A stretch of 22,777 nt of DNA from an uncultured Bacilli bacterium (lineage in GTDB: Bacteria; Bacillota_I; Bacilli_A; RF39; UBA660): positions 1 through 22,777 of the forward strand of contig CALVPO010000006.1 in the NCBI GenBank assembly GCA_944351345.1, given 5' to 3'. This document shows positions 7,769-15,732 of the stretch, one piece after another (the first letter of the stretch is position 1; the number at the start of each line of letters is the position of its first letter). The position numbers and the translations under genes were made by a program. A model generated the notes under the pieces. The model saw nothing but the letters and a program-made list of their open reading frames with translations, was not told the origin of the DNA and searched no databases.

Positions 7769-9397
7769 ATGTTAGATGAAAGTAAAATAAAAGTTTCTAA
7801 TGTTAATGTTAGCTTTAGGAGTATAAGTATAGCTAATGTATATAAATTAAAGGATTACTTATTTATAAAATTTGATAATATGCAAAAGATTTTAACTAAT
7901 GGGCATGATTTATATGATGTTTCTGATTATGACTATATAGATGATATATTTAATATGGGAAATAGAGTTTGTGGTGTTTTTATTAAATTTTCTAAAACTT
8001 TTGTTATAGATATTAGAACTAAAGAAATTTTATTTGAAAATGAAAATGCTTATAATGTAAGTAAGAAAGATGATAGAACTTTATATGTTATTAAGAAGAT
8101 TGGTAATAATGCTATATATGATATTAAGACTAAAAAATATTTACAAGCTCCTAAAAATTATGAATTTGAAAACTCTTTAGGTAATAATTTATATGTATTT
8201 AAAGAGAATGATAAGAATAAAGAATTTTATGATAAAAAAAGATGTGTTATAAATGCTGATGGTAAGGTTTTGTTAGAAGATATAGATGGTTGGATAGAGG
8301 CAGTAGATAACTATATAATAATAAAAAAATCACATAGTATTAGTGTTATTAATATTAATGAAGATTCAATATTGGATATTAGAACTATAAAAAAAGATAG
8401 TGAGATGATTGCTGATCCTGATTATCGTGATGGTAATATAATAGTAATTAAAAGAGGGACTATAGAAATATATAATTTAGATTTAGAGTCAACTAATAAA
8501 TTTATTATAGATGATTTAACTGATGTTATTGATTATGAAATTATTTCAAATATATTGAAAATTTGTATACCATATACAAGTTCTGATAAACAAATTAATA
8601 AGCATTTATTTATAAATTTGGAAACTGGGGCTATAATAACTCATGTTAGAATAGAGGCATATCCATATTGGACCCCTACTAAATATATTGGGCAAGATAG
8701 TATTGAACCTGGATTAAAAGATTATTATTTTTATGATAGTGACTTTAAACCTATAATTAGTGTTAGGGCTAATTCTTATGAAGATATTGATAGTAATATG
8801 GATAATACTATGTTTCTTATTAAGGGAGTAAATGGGGATATAGAAAAAGAGCTATTGATAAATGCTGAAAATGGTAATATAAGAGAAAATAATTATGATT
8901 ATATACATTTTCATCTTACTCTCCCCTATGGTTATGGAGTTAATTGTGATAATGAAAGAATGGATTTTTTTGATAGAGATTTTAATGTTATAATTTCTGA
9001 TTTTGATTATAATAAGTTTAATTTAAATTTTATTTATACAGAGTTTTCTTATTTTATAGTTAATGATTATGTTTGTATTAAGAGTCGTGTTTTAGATGGT
9101 TATGGGCAATATAGGTTAAGGACAATTATATATAAGGCAAGTGGTGAGATTATTTTAGATTCTTTTAGTTGTAAATGCTATGCTTTAGGTGATTTTATTC
9201 AAATTATTGATAATAAAAAAAGCGAATTTTTGAATACTATTACAGGAGAAATTGGTCCTTTAGTAATAGAGGCACCAGTTAATAAGAGTGGTAAAATAGA
9301 TTTTAATAATATAAATAATATTAGTAATATTTTAGATGTTAGTGATGATAAAGTATTAAAGAAAAAGAAATTAGTAACTAATAGAGGTAATACTTAA
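7769..9397 (+). CDS. Large hypothetical protein, probably beta-rich with WG-like repeats
   Basis: 542 residues, with strong RBS GGAGGTGG before the ATG. No signal peptide or membrane segment is visible. The chain repeats a loose pattern of short beta strands with a turn, such as VIDIRTKEILFENENA, IYDIKTKKYLQAPKN, VINADGKVLLEDIDGW, FINLETGAIITHVR and LINAENGNIRENNYDYI, each with a hydrophobic strand, an Asp/Asn-Gly type turn and a second strand. This resembles WG/KWG-repeat or beta-propeller proteins, but I cannot assign a named family with confidence. No catalytic motif is visible. The YdcF-type gene follows 27 bases downstream and is probably co-transcribed. Confidence 0.75.
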   Translation: MLDESKIKVSNVNVSFRSISIANVYKLKDYLFIKFDNMQKILTNGHDLYDVSDYDYIDDIFNMGNRVCGVFIKFSKTFVIDIRTKEILFENENAYNVSKKDDRTLYVIKKIGNNAIYDIKTKKYLQAPKNYEFENSLGNNLYVFKENDKNKEFYDKKRCVINADGKVLLEDIDGWIEAVDNYIIIKKSHSISVININEDSILDIRTIKKDSEMIADPDYRDGNIIVIKRGTIEIYNLDLESTNKFIIDDLTDVIDYEIISNILKICIPYTSSDKQINKHLFINLETGAIITHVRIEAYPYWTPTKYIGQDSIEPGLKDYYFYDSDFKPIISVRANSYEDIDSNMDNTMFLIKGVNGDIEKELLINAENGNIRENNYDYIHFHLTLPYGYGVNCDNERMDFFDRDFNVIISDFDYNKFNLNFIYTEFSYFIVNDYVCIKSRVLDGYGQYRLRTIIYKASGEIILDSFSCKCYALGDFIQIIDNKKSEFLNTITGEIGPLVIEAPVNKSGKIDFNNINNISNILDVSDDKVLKKKKLVTNRGNT

Positions 9398-9424
9398 TTT
9401 TATAAATATAAAGAGGTGTTTTTT

Positions 9425-10032
9425 ATGAAACTATCTGAAATTGATAAAGAAATTTTAAGTGATGAAGATATTGATAAGATAGTATATGATAATACTAGTG
9501 ATAATGGTCAAAATTCTTATTATGGGTTAGTTTTTGGAAATAGTGTGCTACTTAATGAGAGGGTTGAAGCAGCAGTTTTGGCATATAAAAATAAAAGAAT
9601 AAAAAAATTATTTTTAGTGGAGGTATTAATGGTATTAGTAATTCTAGTAATGATTTAATTCCTGAGGCTGTTAAGATGAGGAATCTTGCTATAGAGTTAG
9701 GAGTTAATAAGGATGATATTTTATGTGAGGATATGGCTAATAATAGTTTTGAAAATGTTGAATATTCTTTTAATTTAATTGGTAATAAAATTGATAATAT
9801 TGCTATTATTACTAGTGAGTTTCATTTGAAAAGATGTATGGCTATAATTAAAAAGTATCATCATAATATAGATATTATAATGATACATGCTAAAGATGGG
9901 TTTACTGATAGGGATAATTGGTTTTTATCTGATAATACTTGGAATAGTGGTAGAAGTTTGGCTACTTATGAGGCTAAGCTTTTGATAAAGTATGTTAAAG
10001 AGAATAAAATATATGATATAGATATTGGCTAG
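9425..10032 (+). pseudogene. YdcF/DUF218-family gene split by a -1 frameshift at a seven-A tract
   Basis: Two adjoining frames together make one YdcF/SanA-type protein of about 200 residues. The first part (from ATG 9425; RBS AGAGG) gives YYGLVFGNSVLLNERVEAAVLAYKNKRIKK and then ends at 9658 in a stray tail. Reading one base back at the A tract 9601-9607 yields KKIIFSGGINGISN, the family's SGG motif, then IPEAVKMRNLAIELGV, CEDMANNSFENVEYS (the E...S..N..N motif) and IITSEFHLKRCMAI (the TS.FH..R motif), ending at 10032. DUF218 proteins are linked to envelope or polysaccharide metabolism. An eighth A would restore the frame. This is either a true mutation, phase variation, programmed slippage at A AAA AAA, or a homopolymer sequencing error. 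Confidence 0.8.
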
Positions 10033-10041
10033 TAAAATTAT

Positions 10042-10090
10042 AGGAGTATTAGTATTAATAAATCTATTATTAGCACTAATACTCCTTTTA
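10042..10090. terminator. Bidirectional terminator between convergent operons
   Basis: AGGAGTATTAGT (10042-10053) and ACTAATACTCCT (10075-10086) form a perfect 12-bp stem around a 21-base loop, followed by TTTT. It sits between the end of the YdcF-type gene and the end of the thioredoxin-like gene, so it can serve both. Confidence 0.8.
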
Positions 10091-10099
10091 AAGTTAGTT

Positions 10100-10660
10100 T
10101 TATTTATTTAATTCTAAAATTCCTTCAAAACTCTTTATATCTTGTCTATTTTCATATTTTTCTTCTATTGTATCTAGTATTTCTTCATTCGTGTCAGACG
10201 AATACCCTGAAAATGATTTATCACCAATAATATAGTATGGTACGCTTCTACTTCCTACGGTTTCTCCTAATTCTTCTTGGAAGTAATCCATTATTTTGCC
10301 GTTATCTTCGTTATACCATACTTCGAAGCCGTAAAGGTTAAAATACTCATTATATTCGTCTTTTATACTTTCTAGGAAAGTGAATAGTTCTTCACAGTGA
10401 GGGCAACCATCTCCCCAAAAGAAATAGATGTTTATTTTGTCTTTTTCAAATGTTATATCACTTAGTTTAGCAGTATGAGTAAAAATTGGTTTTTTACTTT
10501 TTTCTTGTTGAGATACATTTTTGGTGGTTGTTGTTTTTTCTGCTTGAGTTAAATGATTTTTACTAGTAGTTTTTTTGATAGTTGTTTGATTAAGTATAAT
10601 AGTAGTGCTACTAATTATGATGATTACTATTATAAGTGTGACTATAACTTGTTTTTTCAT
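10100..10660 (-). CDS. Membrane-anchored thioredoxin-like protein with CPHC active site
   Basis: 186 residues. One N-terminal membrane anchor (about 5-23, VIVTLIIVIIIISSTTIIL), a Thr/Lys-rich linker to about 65, then a thioredoxin fold with INIYFFWGDGCPHCEELF; the catalytic cysteines are Cys86 and Cys89, and the cis-proline loop is SVPYYIIGD (Pro141). CPHC is the active site of DsbA-type oxidases, though the fold itself looks closer to short thioredoxins than to DsbA with its inserted helical domain. It probably acts outside the membrane on disulfides. Its start codon overlaps the end of the sulfotransferase gene by one base, so the two are made together. Confidence 0.88.
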   Translation of the reverse strand: MKKQVIVTLIIVIIIISSTTIILNQTTIKKTTSKNHLTQAEKTTTTKNVSQQEKSKKPIFTHTAKLSDITFEKDKINIYFFWGDGCPHCEELFTFLESIKDEYNEYFNLYGFEVWYNEDNGKIMDYFQEELGETVGSRSVPYYIIGDKSFSGYSSDTNEEILDTIEEKYENRQDIKSFEGILELNK

Positions 10661-12654
10661 TAGAATTCTACATACCTTCCTGTATCATATAAAACTCCGT
10701 CTATTTCTATGTAAATTGAATATTTTCCACTTAATCCTTCATCATTGATATATTTGGTTACTACTATTCCATTTTCATTTTCTTCTTCAGTAAATACATC
10801 TACACATAGGGCTGTGTATGGTTTTTTACTTACTTTAATGTTATAGTATTTTGATAGCATATTTTTATATAGAACTACGTTTACATCAGTTCCTCTTTTG
10901 AATTGGCCTTCTACTACTAATCTATCTATTTCTTTAGTGATAGAGATGTTATGTGATTTATAGGTTTTGTCTATTTTTTTACTTGGTAAGTCGATTGCTA
11001 TTTTAGTATCATCTACGTCTGTTTTGCCAAGACTACCTATTCTTGTTGTTTTTTCATTAGTATGGTTTGATTTATCTGCTTCTGTATATAGGCTCATTTT
11101 TTCAACACGATAGTTATTGGTTGGTAATTTTATTTCAAATATTACTTCATCATTTAAAAGTTCTACTGTATCAGATACTAATTCACTGTCTTTACTAAAT
11201 CCTGCTGGTTGGTTTGAATTTTTACCATCAACATATACAATTCCTCCTGAATGAACTATATAATGATCTTTATCTAAGTAATCGACATCTGATATGTATG
11301 GAGAATAGAATTCACTTCCTCTTTCTTTACCATATTCCCATACTTGTTCAATTGTCATTTTATCTGTATCTATTTTATACATTACACCTCTAGTATAACT
11401 ATCTTCGGCACTTACATATTCATCTTTTATTTTTGATTTATTATTTCCATTATCTAGTATGAATACATAACCTTCAGGTGTTATCATTGCTGCGTGTTGA
11501 CTCCATTGCCATTCAAATTCACCGTCGCCTACTGGTTTAAAGAAATATTTTTGATATTCTTTACTCCAATTTGTTGGGTCTCCTATAATCCAATTTAATT
11601 CTCCAGTATCATAATCTATATTTATTACTGCGTCTTGATGTCTACCAGACAAGGTTATAGAATTTGTTTTTTTGTCGTACCAAACAGAATTATTATGGAA
11701 CCAATCATAGCTAGTCCAGTTTTCGCTTTGGCCATCTTTCATATTAAGAACATCTTTTAAATCAAAGGTCTTAACTATTTCTCCAGTTTCTCTATCTAGT
11801 TCTACGATGTAGTCTTCTACTGTTCCTGATTCGTTATTAAAATCATCACTAGAAACTAATAAATTGCCATTTTCAATCTCATAATAATCGTGATGATATC
11901 CTCCTGGTAGGCTATATTCTGTATATATTTTTCCTAGTAAGTCCATTTCGTACATACCTGTCATATAATATGGGCTGTTGATTAATCTTTCTGTGCTTAC
12001 TAGTAAGTGACCATTTTCTAATCTATCTATTTTCCATAGAGCATAGTTTTTAAGATACCAACGTATGTCTCCATTAACGTCATAAGCACATGTATAACCT
12101 GAACTTGATGGGGTAAAGAAATATAAGTCGTTAGTAAGTTTATCTTTATCAGCCTCTACTTCTGTTGGTATAGCAATATTATCTGGTAATTTATCTGTTT
12201 TTATTGTTACTTCTTTAGTTATTTTTTCATCATTTTCTTCATATTCAATTGTTACTTTATTTTCTTTATCAGCATAAAGTCCATATATTGGTAAATAGTG
12301 TTCTTTACTTTTTTCAAATGTATTAGTAAAAGTAGTTAAGTCATCTTCTCCTTCTATTGTGACTTTAGGACTTACTTCACTATCTGTTTTAAATAATATT
12401 AAAGCTGTTAATGGTGAATTACCATAAGGGTTTAATATTACTTTAGGGTCATCTATAGTATGGTTATCAATAGTTATTTCTTTTTCAGCTTCTTCTTGTT
12501 CTGTAATCATGCTAAGAGTTATGTCTACTTCTTTGTTGTTAATATTTTTACTTGATATAAAGATTAATATTCCCCCTATGATTAGTATTAATATTATTAA
12601 TATTAAAATTATTATTTTTTTAGTATTTTTCTTATTTGTATTTTTTTTCGTCAT
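10660..12654 (-). CDS. Arylsulfate sulfotransferase (AssT family), membrane-anchored
   Basis: 664 residues. Basic N-terminus, one anchor (about 14-34), then the arylsulfotransferase N-terminal beta domain (NPYGNSPLTALILF, about 75-88) and the six-bladed propeller. Likely active-site residues, by spacing and motif, are His255 (GGYHHDYYEIENGNLLV), His320 (DWFHNNSVW), Arg338 (SGRHQDAV) and His387 (WQWSQHAAM), matching the known His252/His356/Arg374/His436 set of the E. coli enzyme. The family moves sulfate from one phenol to another without PAPS, in Gram-negatives in the periplasm. Only two cysteines exist, Cys189 and Cys617. RBS AGGAGG is well placed. Neighbours are an XRE membrane regulator and a CPHC thioredoxin-like protein. 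Confidence 0.88.
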   Translation of the reverse strand: MTKKNTNKKNTKKIIILILIILILIIGGILIFISSKNINNKEVDITLSMITEQEEAEKEITIDNHTIDDPKVILNPYGNSPLTALILFKTDSEVSPKVTIEGEDDLTTFTNTFEKSKEHYLPIYGLYADKENKVTIEYEENDEKITKEVTIKTDKLPDNIAIPTEVEADKDKLTNDLYFFTPSSSGYTCAYDVNGDIRWYLKNYALWKIDRLENGHLLVSTERLINSPYYMTGMYEMDLLGKIYTEYSLPGGYHHDYYEIENGNLLVSSDDFNNESGTVEDYIVELDRETGEIVKTFDLKDVLNMKDGQSENWTSYDWFHNNSVWYDKKTNSITLSGRHQDAVINIDYDTGELNWIIGDPTNWSKEYQKYFFKPVGDGEFEWQWSQHAAMITPEGYVFILDNGNNKSKIKDEYVSAEDSYTRGVMYKIDTDKMTIEQVWEYGKERGSEFYSPYISDVDYLDKDHYIVHSGGIVYVDGKNSNQPAGFSKDSELVSDTVELLNDEVIFEIKLPTNNYRVEKMSLYTEADKSNHTNEKTTRIGSLGKTDVDDTKIAIDLPSKKIDKTYKSHNISITKEIDRLVVEGQFKRGTDVNVVLYKNMLSKYYNIKVSKKPYTALCVDVFTEEENENGIVVTKYINDEGLSGKYSIYIEIDGVLYDTGRYVEF

Positions 12655-12681
12655 ATTTTTTCCTCCTCATGATTATATTTT

Positions 12682-12744
12682 AAAAAAAATAGAAGAAAAT
12701 ATCAATAAAGATGAGGTTGATATACTACTCAACCTGAAGTTGAG
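12682..12744 (-). promoter_or_regulatory. Chain of three mutually exclusive hairpins ahead of the sulfotransferase gene
   Basis: In the 92 bases between the XRE gene and the AssT gene three inverted repeats overlap one another: CTCAAC/GTTGAG (12728-12733 with 12739-12744), AGGTTGA/TCAACCT (12714-12720 with 12729-12735) and ATATCAA/TTGATAT (12699-12705 with 12717-12723). Each shares bases with the next, so forming one blocks its neighbour. An eight-T run (minus strand, 12689-12682) follows the last. The layout suggests a terminator or attenuator within the operon; function is inference. Confidence 0.4.
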
Positions 12745-12746
12745 AG

Positions 12747-13448
12747 TTAGTTGATACAATTTTCTTCTGGGGTTAAGGGAATTTTATATGATGTTGTATG
12801 GCCATTTTCATCTATTGCATCTATTTCTAAATTAAGACTATTTTCTTTATATATTTTACAAGTTTTTTTATAATTATCTACATTAAATTCTACGTCTTTT
12901 AAAAATGTCTCAAGGTCGATAGATTCTTCACCGGTATAGTTATAGCTACTAATTTTAGTTTTAGTATTTTCTTCTGTCTCATATAAAGTACAGTTTATTT
13001 CTTTATATTTATTATTATCATCGCCACCACAATAAGTTATATTAGAAATATAGATAGATGATTTTTCATCATTGTAAGCAAGGCTTCCATAAAGGTTAAA
13101 ATTATTGCATGCTGTTGAGAGAGTTTTGAATTCAAAACTTTGTTCTTTTTTATTGGTAAATATTAGTAGTGAGATAATTAAAATTAATATAATTATTATA
13201 AAAATAATTATGAATATTTTTTTTGATTTTTTACTTTTTGATGGTTTAGCTTCTAAAAAATCATCTAGAGAAATATTATTATCACTACATATTTGTTTTA
13301 GTATAGTTATATCTGGCATATTCTTTCCATTTTCCCATTTACTTACAGCTTGGTAGGTAACACCATATTTTTCAGCGAATTTTTGTTGACTTAACTTTTG
13401 ACTGGTTCTAATTTCTTTTATTAGTTTTCCTATTTTTTCTTGATCCAT
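12747..13448 (-). CDS. XRE-family regulator with a membrane anchor and a cysteine-rich outer domain
   Basis: 233 residues. Residues about 6-61 are an XRE/Cro-type helix-turn-helix (LIKEIRTSQKLSQQKFAEKYGVTYQAVSKWENGKNMPD). A lysine-rich linker (68-77) leads to one membrane segment (about 78-97), and residues 98-233 lie outside. That outer domain holds five cysteines (114, 140, 153, 197, 231), many for this cysteine-poor window, so it could carry disulfides. RBS AAAGGAG is eight bases before the ATG. It lies just upstream of the sulfotransferase and thioredoxin-like genes on the same strand, so it may control them in response to an extracytoplasmic signal. The signal is not known. Confidence 0.85.
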   Translation of the reverse strand: MDQEKIGKLIKEIRTSQKLSQQKFAEKYGVTYQAVSKWENGKNMPDITILKQICSDNNISLDDFLEAKPSKSKKSKKIFIIIFIIIILILIISLLIFTNKKEQSFEFKTLSTACNNFNLYGSLAYNDEKSSIYISNITYCGGDDNNKYKEINCTLYETEENTKTKISSYNYTGEESIDLETFLKDVEFNVDNYKKTCKIYKENSLNLEIDAIDENGHTTSYKIPLTPEENCIN

Positions 13449-13489
13449 ATGTTGCTCCTTTCTCTAAAGTTTAATTTTTTGGTAATATA

Positions 13490-13495
13490 ATTATA
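13490..13495 (-). promoter_or_regulatory. Probable -10 element of the XRE gene
   Basis: TATAAT on the minus strand about 40 bases before the start codon. The -35 region is poor. Short AGTAA/TTACT half-sites lie around 13506-13535 upstream and could be an autoregulatory site, but they are too short and AT-rich to call. Confidence 0.4.
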
Positions 13496-13550
13496 TCATC
13501 ATTTTAGTAAAGTTTTATTAAAATTACTTTAAAAGTTTATAAAAATTAGT

Positions 13551-13584
13551 AAAAAAATGATAGTAAAGAATATCTATCATTTTT
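13551..13584 (-). terminator. Terminator of the LCP gene
   Basis: ATGATAG (13557-13563) and CTATCAT (13574-13580) form a 7-bp stem, extended by A/T pairs on both sides, followed on the minus strand by a run of seven T. It overlaps the stop codon of the LCP gene. Confidence 0.75.
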
Positions 13585-15640
13585 ATTGCGTTTGATTATA
13601 ATTATTTGTTATTTGATCGTTTTCTTGAGCAGTATCACTAACTGGTGGAGAATCTGGTGTAGATCCAGTATCTGGTGGTGTTGTTTCTTCTATGTCTTCG
13701 TCTGGTATATCTGGTTTTGTGCTACTAGTGTTTGCATTTATTATTACTGATTGATTTAGAGTTTTAACTTCTCCACTATAAGATATTCTATATACGATAT
13801 TGTATTCTCCTGCTGATAAATTAGTAATATAACTAATTAAGTCTTGGTATCTATTATAGGTATTACCATTTACACTAAATGTTACTTTAGAACTATTTGA
13901 TACATCTTTTCCATTGTAGGTTGCGGTATAACCATAATAGATAAATGTATCTCCTTCTGTCATAGTAACAGTGCTTCGACCAATGCTTACTTTTAATCCT
14001 TCATTATTAGTTGTTGAGGTGCTATTACTACTGCTAGAGCTTGAACTAGAACTTGATGAGGAACTACCTGTAACTTTATGTACATCTGATGCATTTCCAT
14101 CATATGATGGGTCTAATTTTTCTCCTTCTATTACAGAATTAATTAATTCACTAGCGTAATTTACACTTTCTTCAATCATTTCCATTACATAAAGCCTTTG
14201 TGATGAATATGAATATGTATAATTAGATGAATCTGTTCCATCTAGGCTATTTGCTGTTATTGTCCATTTATATTTTTTAGCTATTTGCATTCTTATTAGA
14301 GCTTTTAATCTATCACTTGGCATGTTTGTTACAAAACTTCCATCTACAGAATCTAATAGGCTATTATATCTAGTTATTATAGAAGTACTGGTACATTTTC
14401 TAAATATTGCTTCTAGTAGTGCTTGTTGGTCCTTTACTCTTTGTCTATCTCCTACTGCAAAGGCTTTTCTTTCTCTTGCAAAAGATAGAGCTTCTTCTCC
14501 ATTTACTTCATTATATCCTTCGGTATAGCTATAGCCATCGATTGAGGTAAAACTATAATCTGAATATACTTCTACTCCCCCTATAGCATCTACTATATCT
14601 ATAACACTAGTAAAGTTTACTTTGACATAGTAATTTATTTCTATATCTAATAAATCTTCAATTGTTTGAATGGACATATCAACACCATATAGGCCGGCAT
14701 GGGTCAGTTTATCATTATAACCACTCTTTCCATGTAATGGGACATAATAATCTCTTGGAATAGATGTTAGTAATATTTGTTTTGTTTTAGGATTAACGGT
14801 GGCTACCATGTTTACATCACTTCTAGATACAGAAGATATTTCACCATAAGTATCTATTCCACTTATATAGACATTAAATGGTTTTTTTGTAACATCTAGG
14901 TCTTTAGATATGTCACTTGTTTTTACTATTATGCTAAATTTATATATAACTTTAGTTTTTTCACTGAAATTTTCTATAGAATTAGTTGTTGTTTCTACTT
15001 CTGGTGAGTCTTGAGTTTCGTTAGTTATTGTTGACTCAGTTGTAGTGGTTGAATCTTCTGGGGTAGTTGCTACTGAATCGTCATTTTCATCTAGTATTTC
15101 TAAGTAACTATTTTCTATTAGGATAGCATCAACTTCTCCTTTTAATAAATCGCTTGCTAAGGTATTTATATCTTCATAGCTACTATTTTCAGTATCTACT
15201 TTTTTAGCAAGTTTTTTTAAAGATTCGTCACTTTCTTTTCCATCAGTTTCATAAAATCCTAAATTTTTGTTTTCTATATCTCCTATTTTATCATAAGCAC
15301 CATCTTTTAATACTACTACAGAATAGTTATAAGTTTTATAATTTAGATTAAGGCCATCTAATAGGCCTGCTGTTCTTAAAACGAAAAAACTTAGAACAGA
15401 CATAATTATTATAACTATAAACGAGAGAAAAGCTCCTAGTTTCTTCTTTCTACTCTTTAGCATTAATAATACTAAAAATAAATCAATTATTATAATAAAT
15501 ACTACTAAAGCACCTAAATATAACATTGGTAGTGTATTAAAATAGATTAGAGATACTATTAATATAATAGATATAAGTATTAATAACAAAGAAAATATTT
15601 TATATATCTTCTTTGGCTTTTTCTTAATTTTTTTTGCCAT
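13583..15640 (-). CDS. LytR-CpsA-Psr (LCP) family cell-wall glycopolymer ligase
   Basis: 685 residues from the ATG at 15640. LCP enzymes attach lipid-linked glycopolymers (teichoic acid or capsule) to peptidoglycan. Three N-terminal helices (about 11-90) are followed by an outer region of about 150 residues, then the LCP domain (about 260-405): SRSDVNMVATVNPKTKQILLTSIPRDYYV, the YNDKLTHAGLYG segment, VDAIGGVEV, SFARERKAFAVGDRQRVKDQQALL, with the conserved Arg and Asp residues present. After it come a run of twelve serines (SSSSSSSSSSSS), an Ig-like beta domain (KVSIGRSTVTMTEGDTF on) and a Pro/Thr/Asp tail. An ATG nine codons earlier lacks an RBS; AAAGTGGTGAAAG precedes the chosen one. The serine linker, Ig-like module and tail exceed a minimal LCP. 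Confidence 0.9.
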   Translation of the reverse strand: MAKKIKKKPKKIYKIFSLLLILISIILIVSLIYFNTLPMLYLGALVVFIIIIDLFLVLLMLKSRKKKLGAFLSFIVIIIMSVLSFFVLRTAGLLDGLNLNYKTYNYSVVVLKDGAYDKIGDIENKNLGFYETDGKESDESLKKLAKKVDTENSSYEDINTLASDLLKGEVDAILIENSYLEILDENDDSVATTPEDSTTTTESTITNETQDSPEVETTTNSIENFSEKTKVIYKFSIIVKTSDISKDLDVTKKPFNVYISGIDTYGEISSVSRSDVNMVATVNPKTKQILLTSIPRDYYVPLHGKSGYNDKLTHAGLYGVDMSIQTIEDLLDIEINYYVKVNFTSVIDIVDAIGGVEVYSDYSFTSIDGYSYTEGYNEVNGEEALSFARERKAFAVGDRQRVKDQQALLEAIFRKCTSTSIITRYNSLLDSVDGSFVTNMPSDRLKALIRMQIAKKYKWTITANSLDGTDSSNYTYSYSSQRLYVMEMIEESVNYASELINSVIEGEKLDPSYDGNASDVHKVTGSSSSSSSSSSSSSNSTSTTNNEGLKVSIGRSTVTMTEGDTFIYYGYTATYNGKDVSNSSKVTFSVNGNTYNRYQDLISYITNLSAGEYNIVYRISYSGEVKTLNQSVIINANTSSTKPDIPDEDIEETTPPDTGSTPDSPPVSDTAQENDQITNNYNQTQ

Positions 15641-15674
15641 AACTTTCACCACTTTCAATATTAACATTTTTTAG

Positions 15675-15728
15675 TTATAGTGTCTATAAGGTATATTTCT
15701 ATCCCATAATTACCCATAATTGTGTCAA
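15675..15728 (-). promoter_or_regulatory. LCP upstream region: TTGACA, tandem repeat and inverted repeat
   Basis: On the minus strand a perfect TTGACA (15723-15728) is followed by two tandem copies of AATTATGGG (15721-15713 and 15711-15703, ten-base period), with no good TATAAT at 17 bases, and then by the inverted repeat TTATAG-tgt-CTATAA (15675-15689) shortly before the start codon. The layout suggests a regulated promoter with two protein sites, one overlapping the spacer. No regulator is identifiable. Confidence 0.45.
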
Positions 15729-15732
15729 GTAA

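Noticed and set aside
9416..9424. GTG start for the YdcF-type gene
   Set aside because: The GTG overlaps the AGAGGTG binding site; the ATG at 9425 is correctly spaced from it.
12509..12754. 81-codon plus-strand frame across the AssT start
   Set aside because: Antisense to the AssT membrane anchor and the intergenic hairpins; no RBS.
13980..14070. Microsatellite-like run coding for serines in the LCP gene
   Set aside because: Codons are mixed (AGT, AGC, TCA, TCC types), so it is not a simple repeat prone to slippage; treated as a protein linker.
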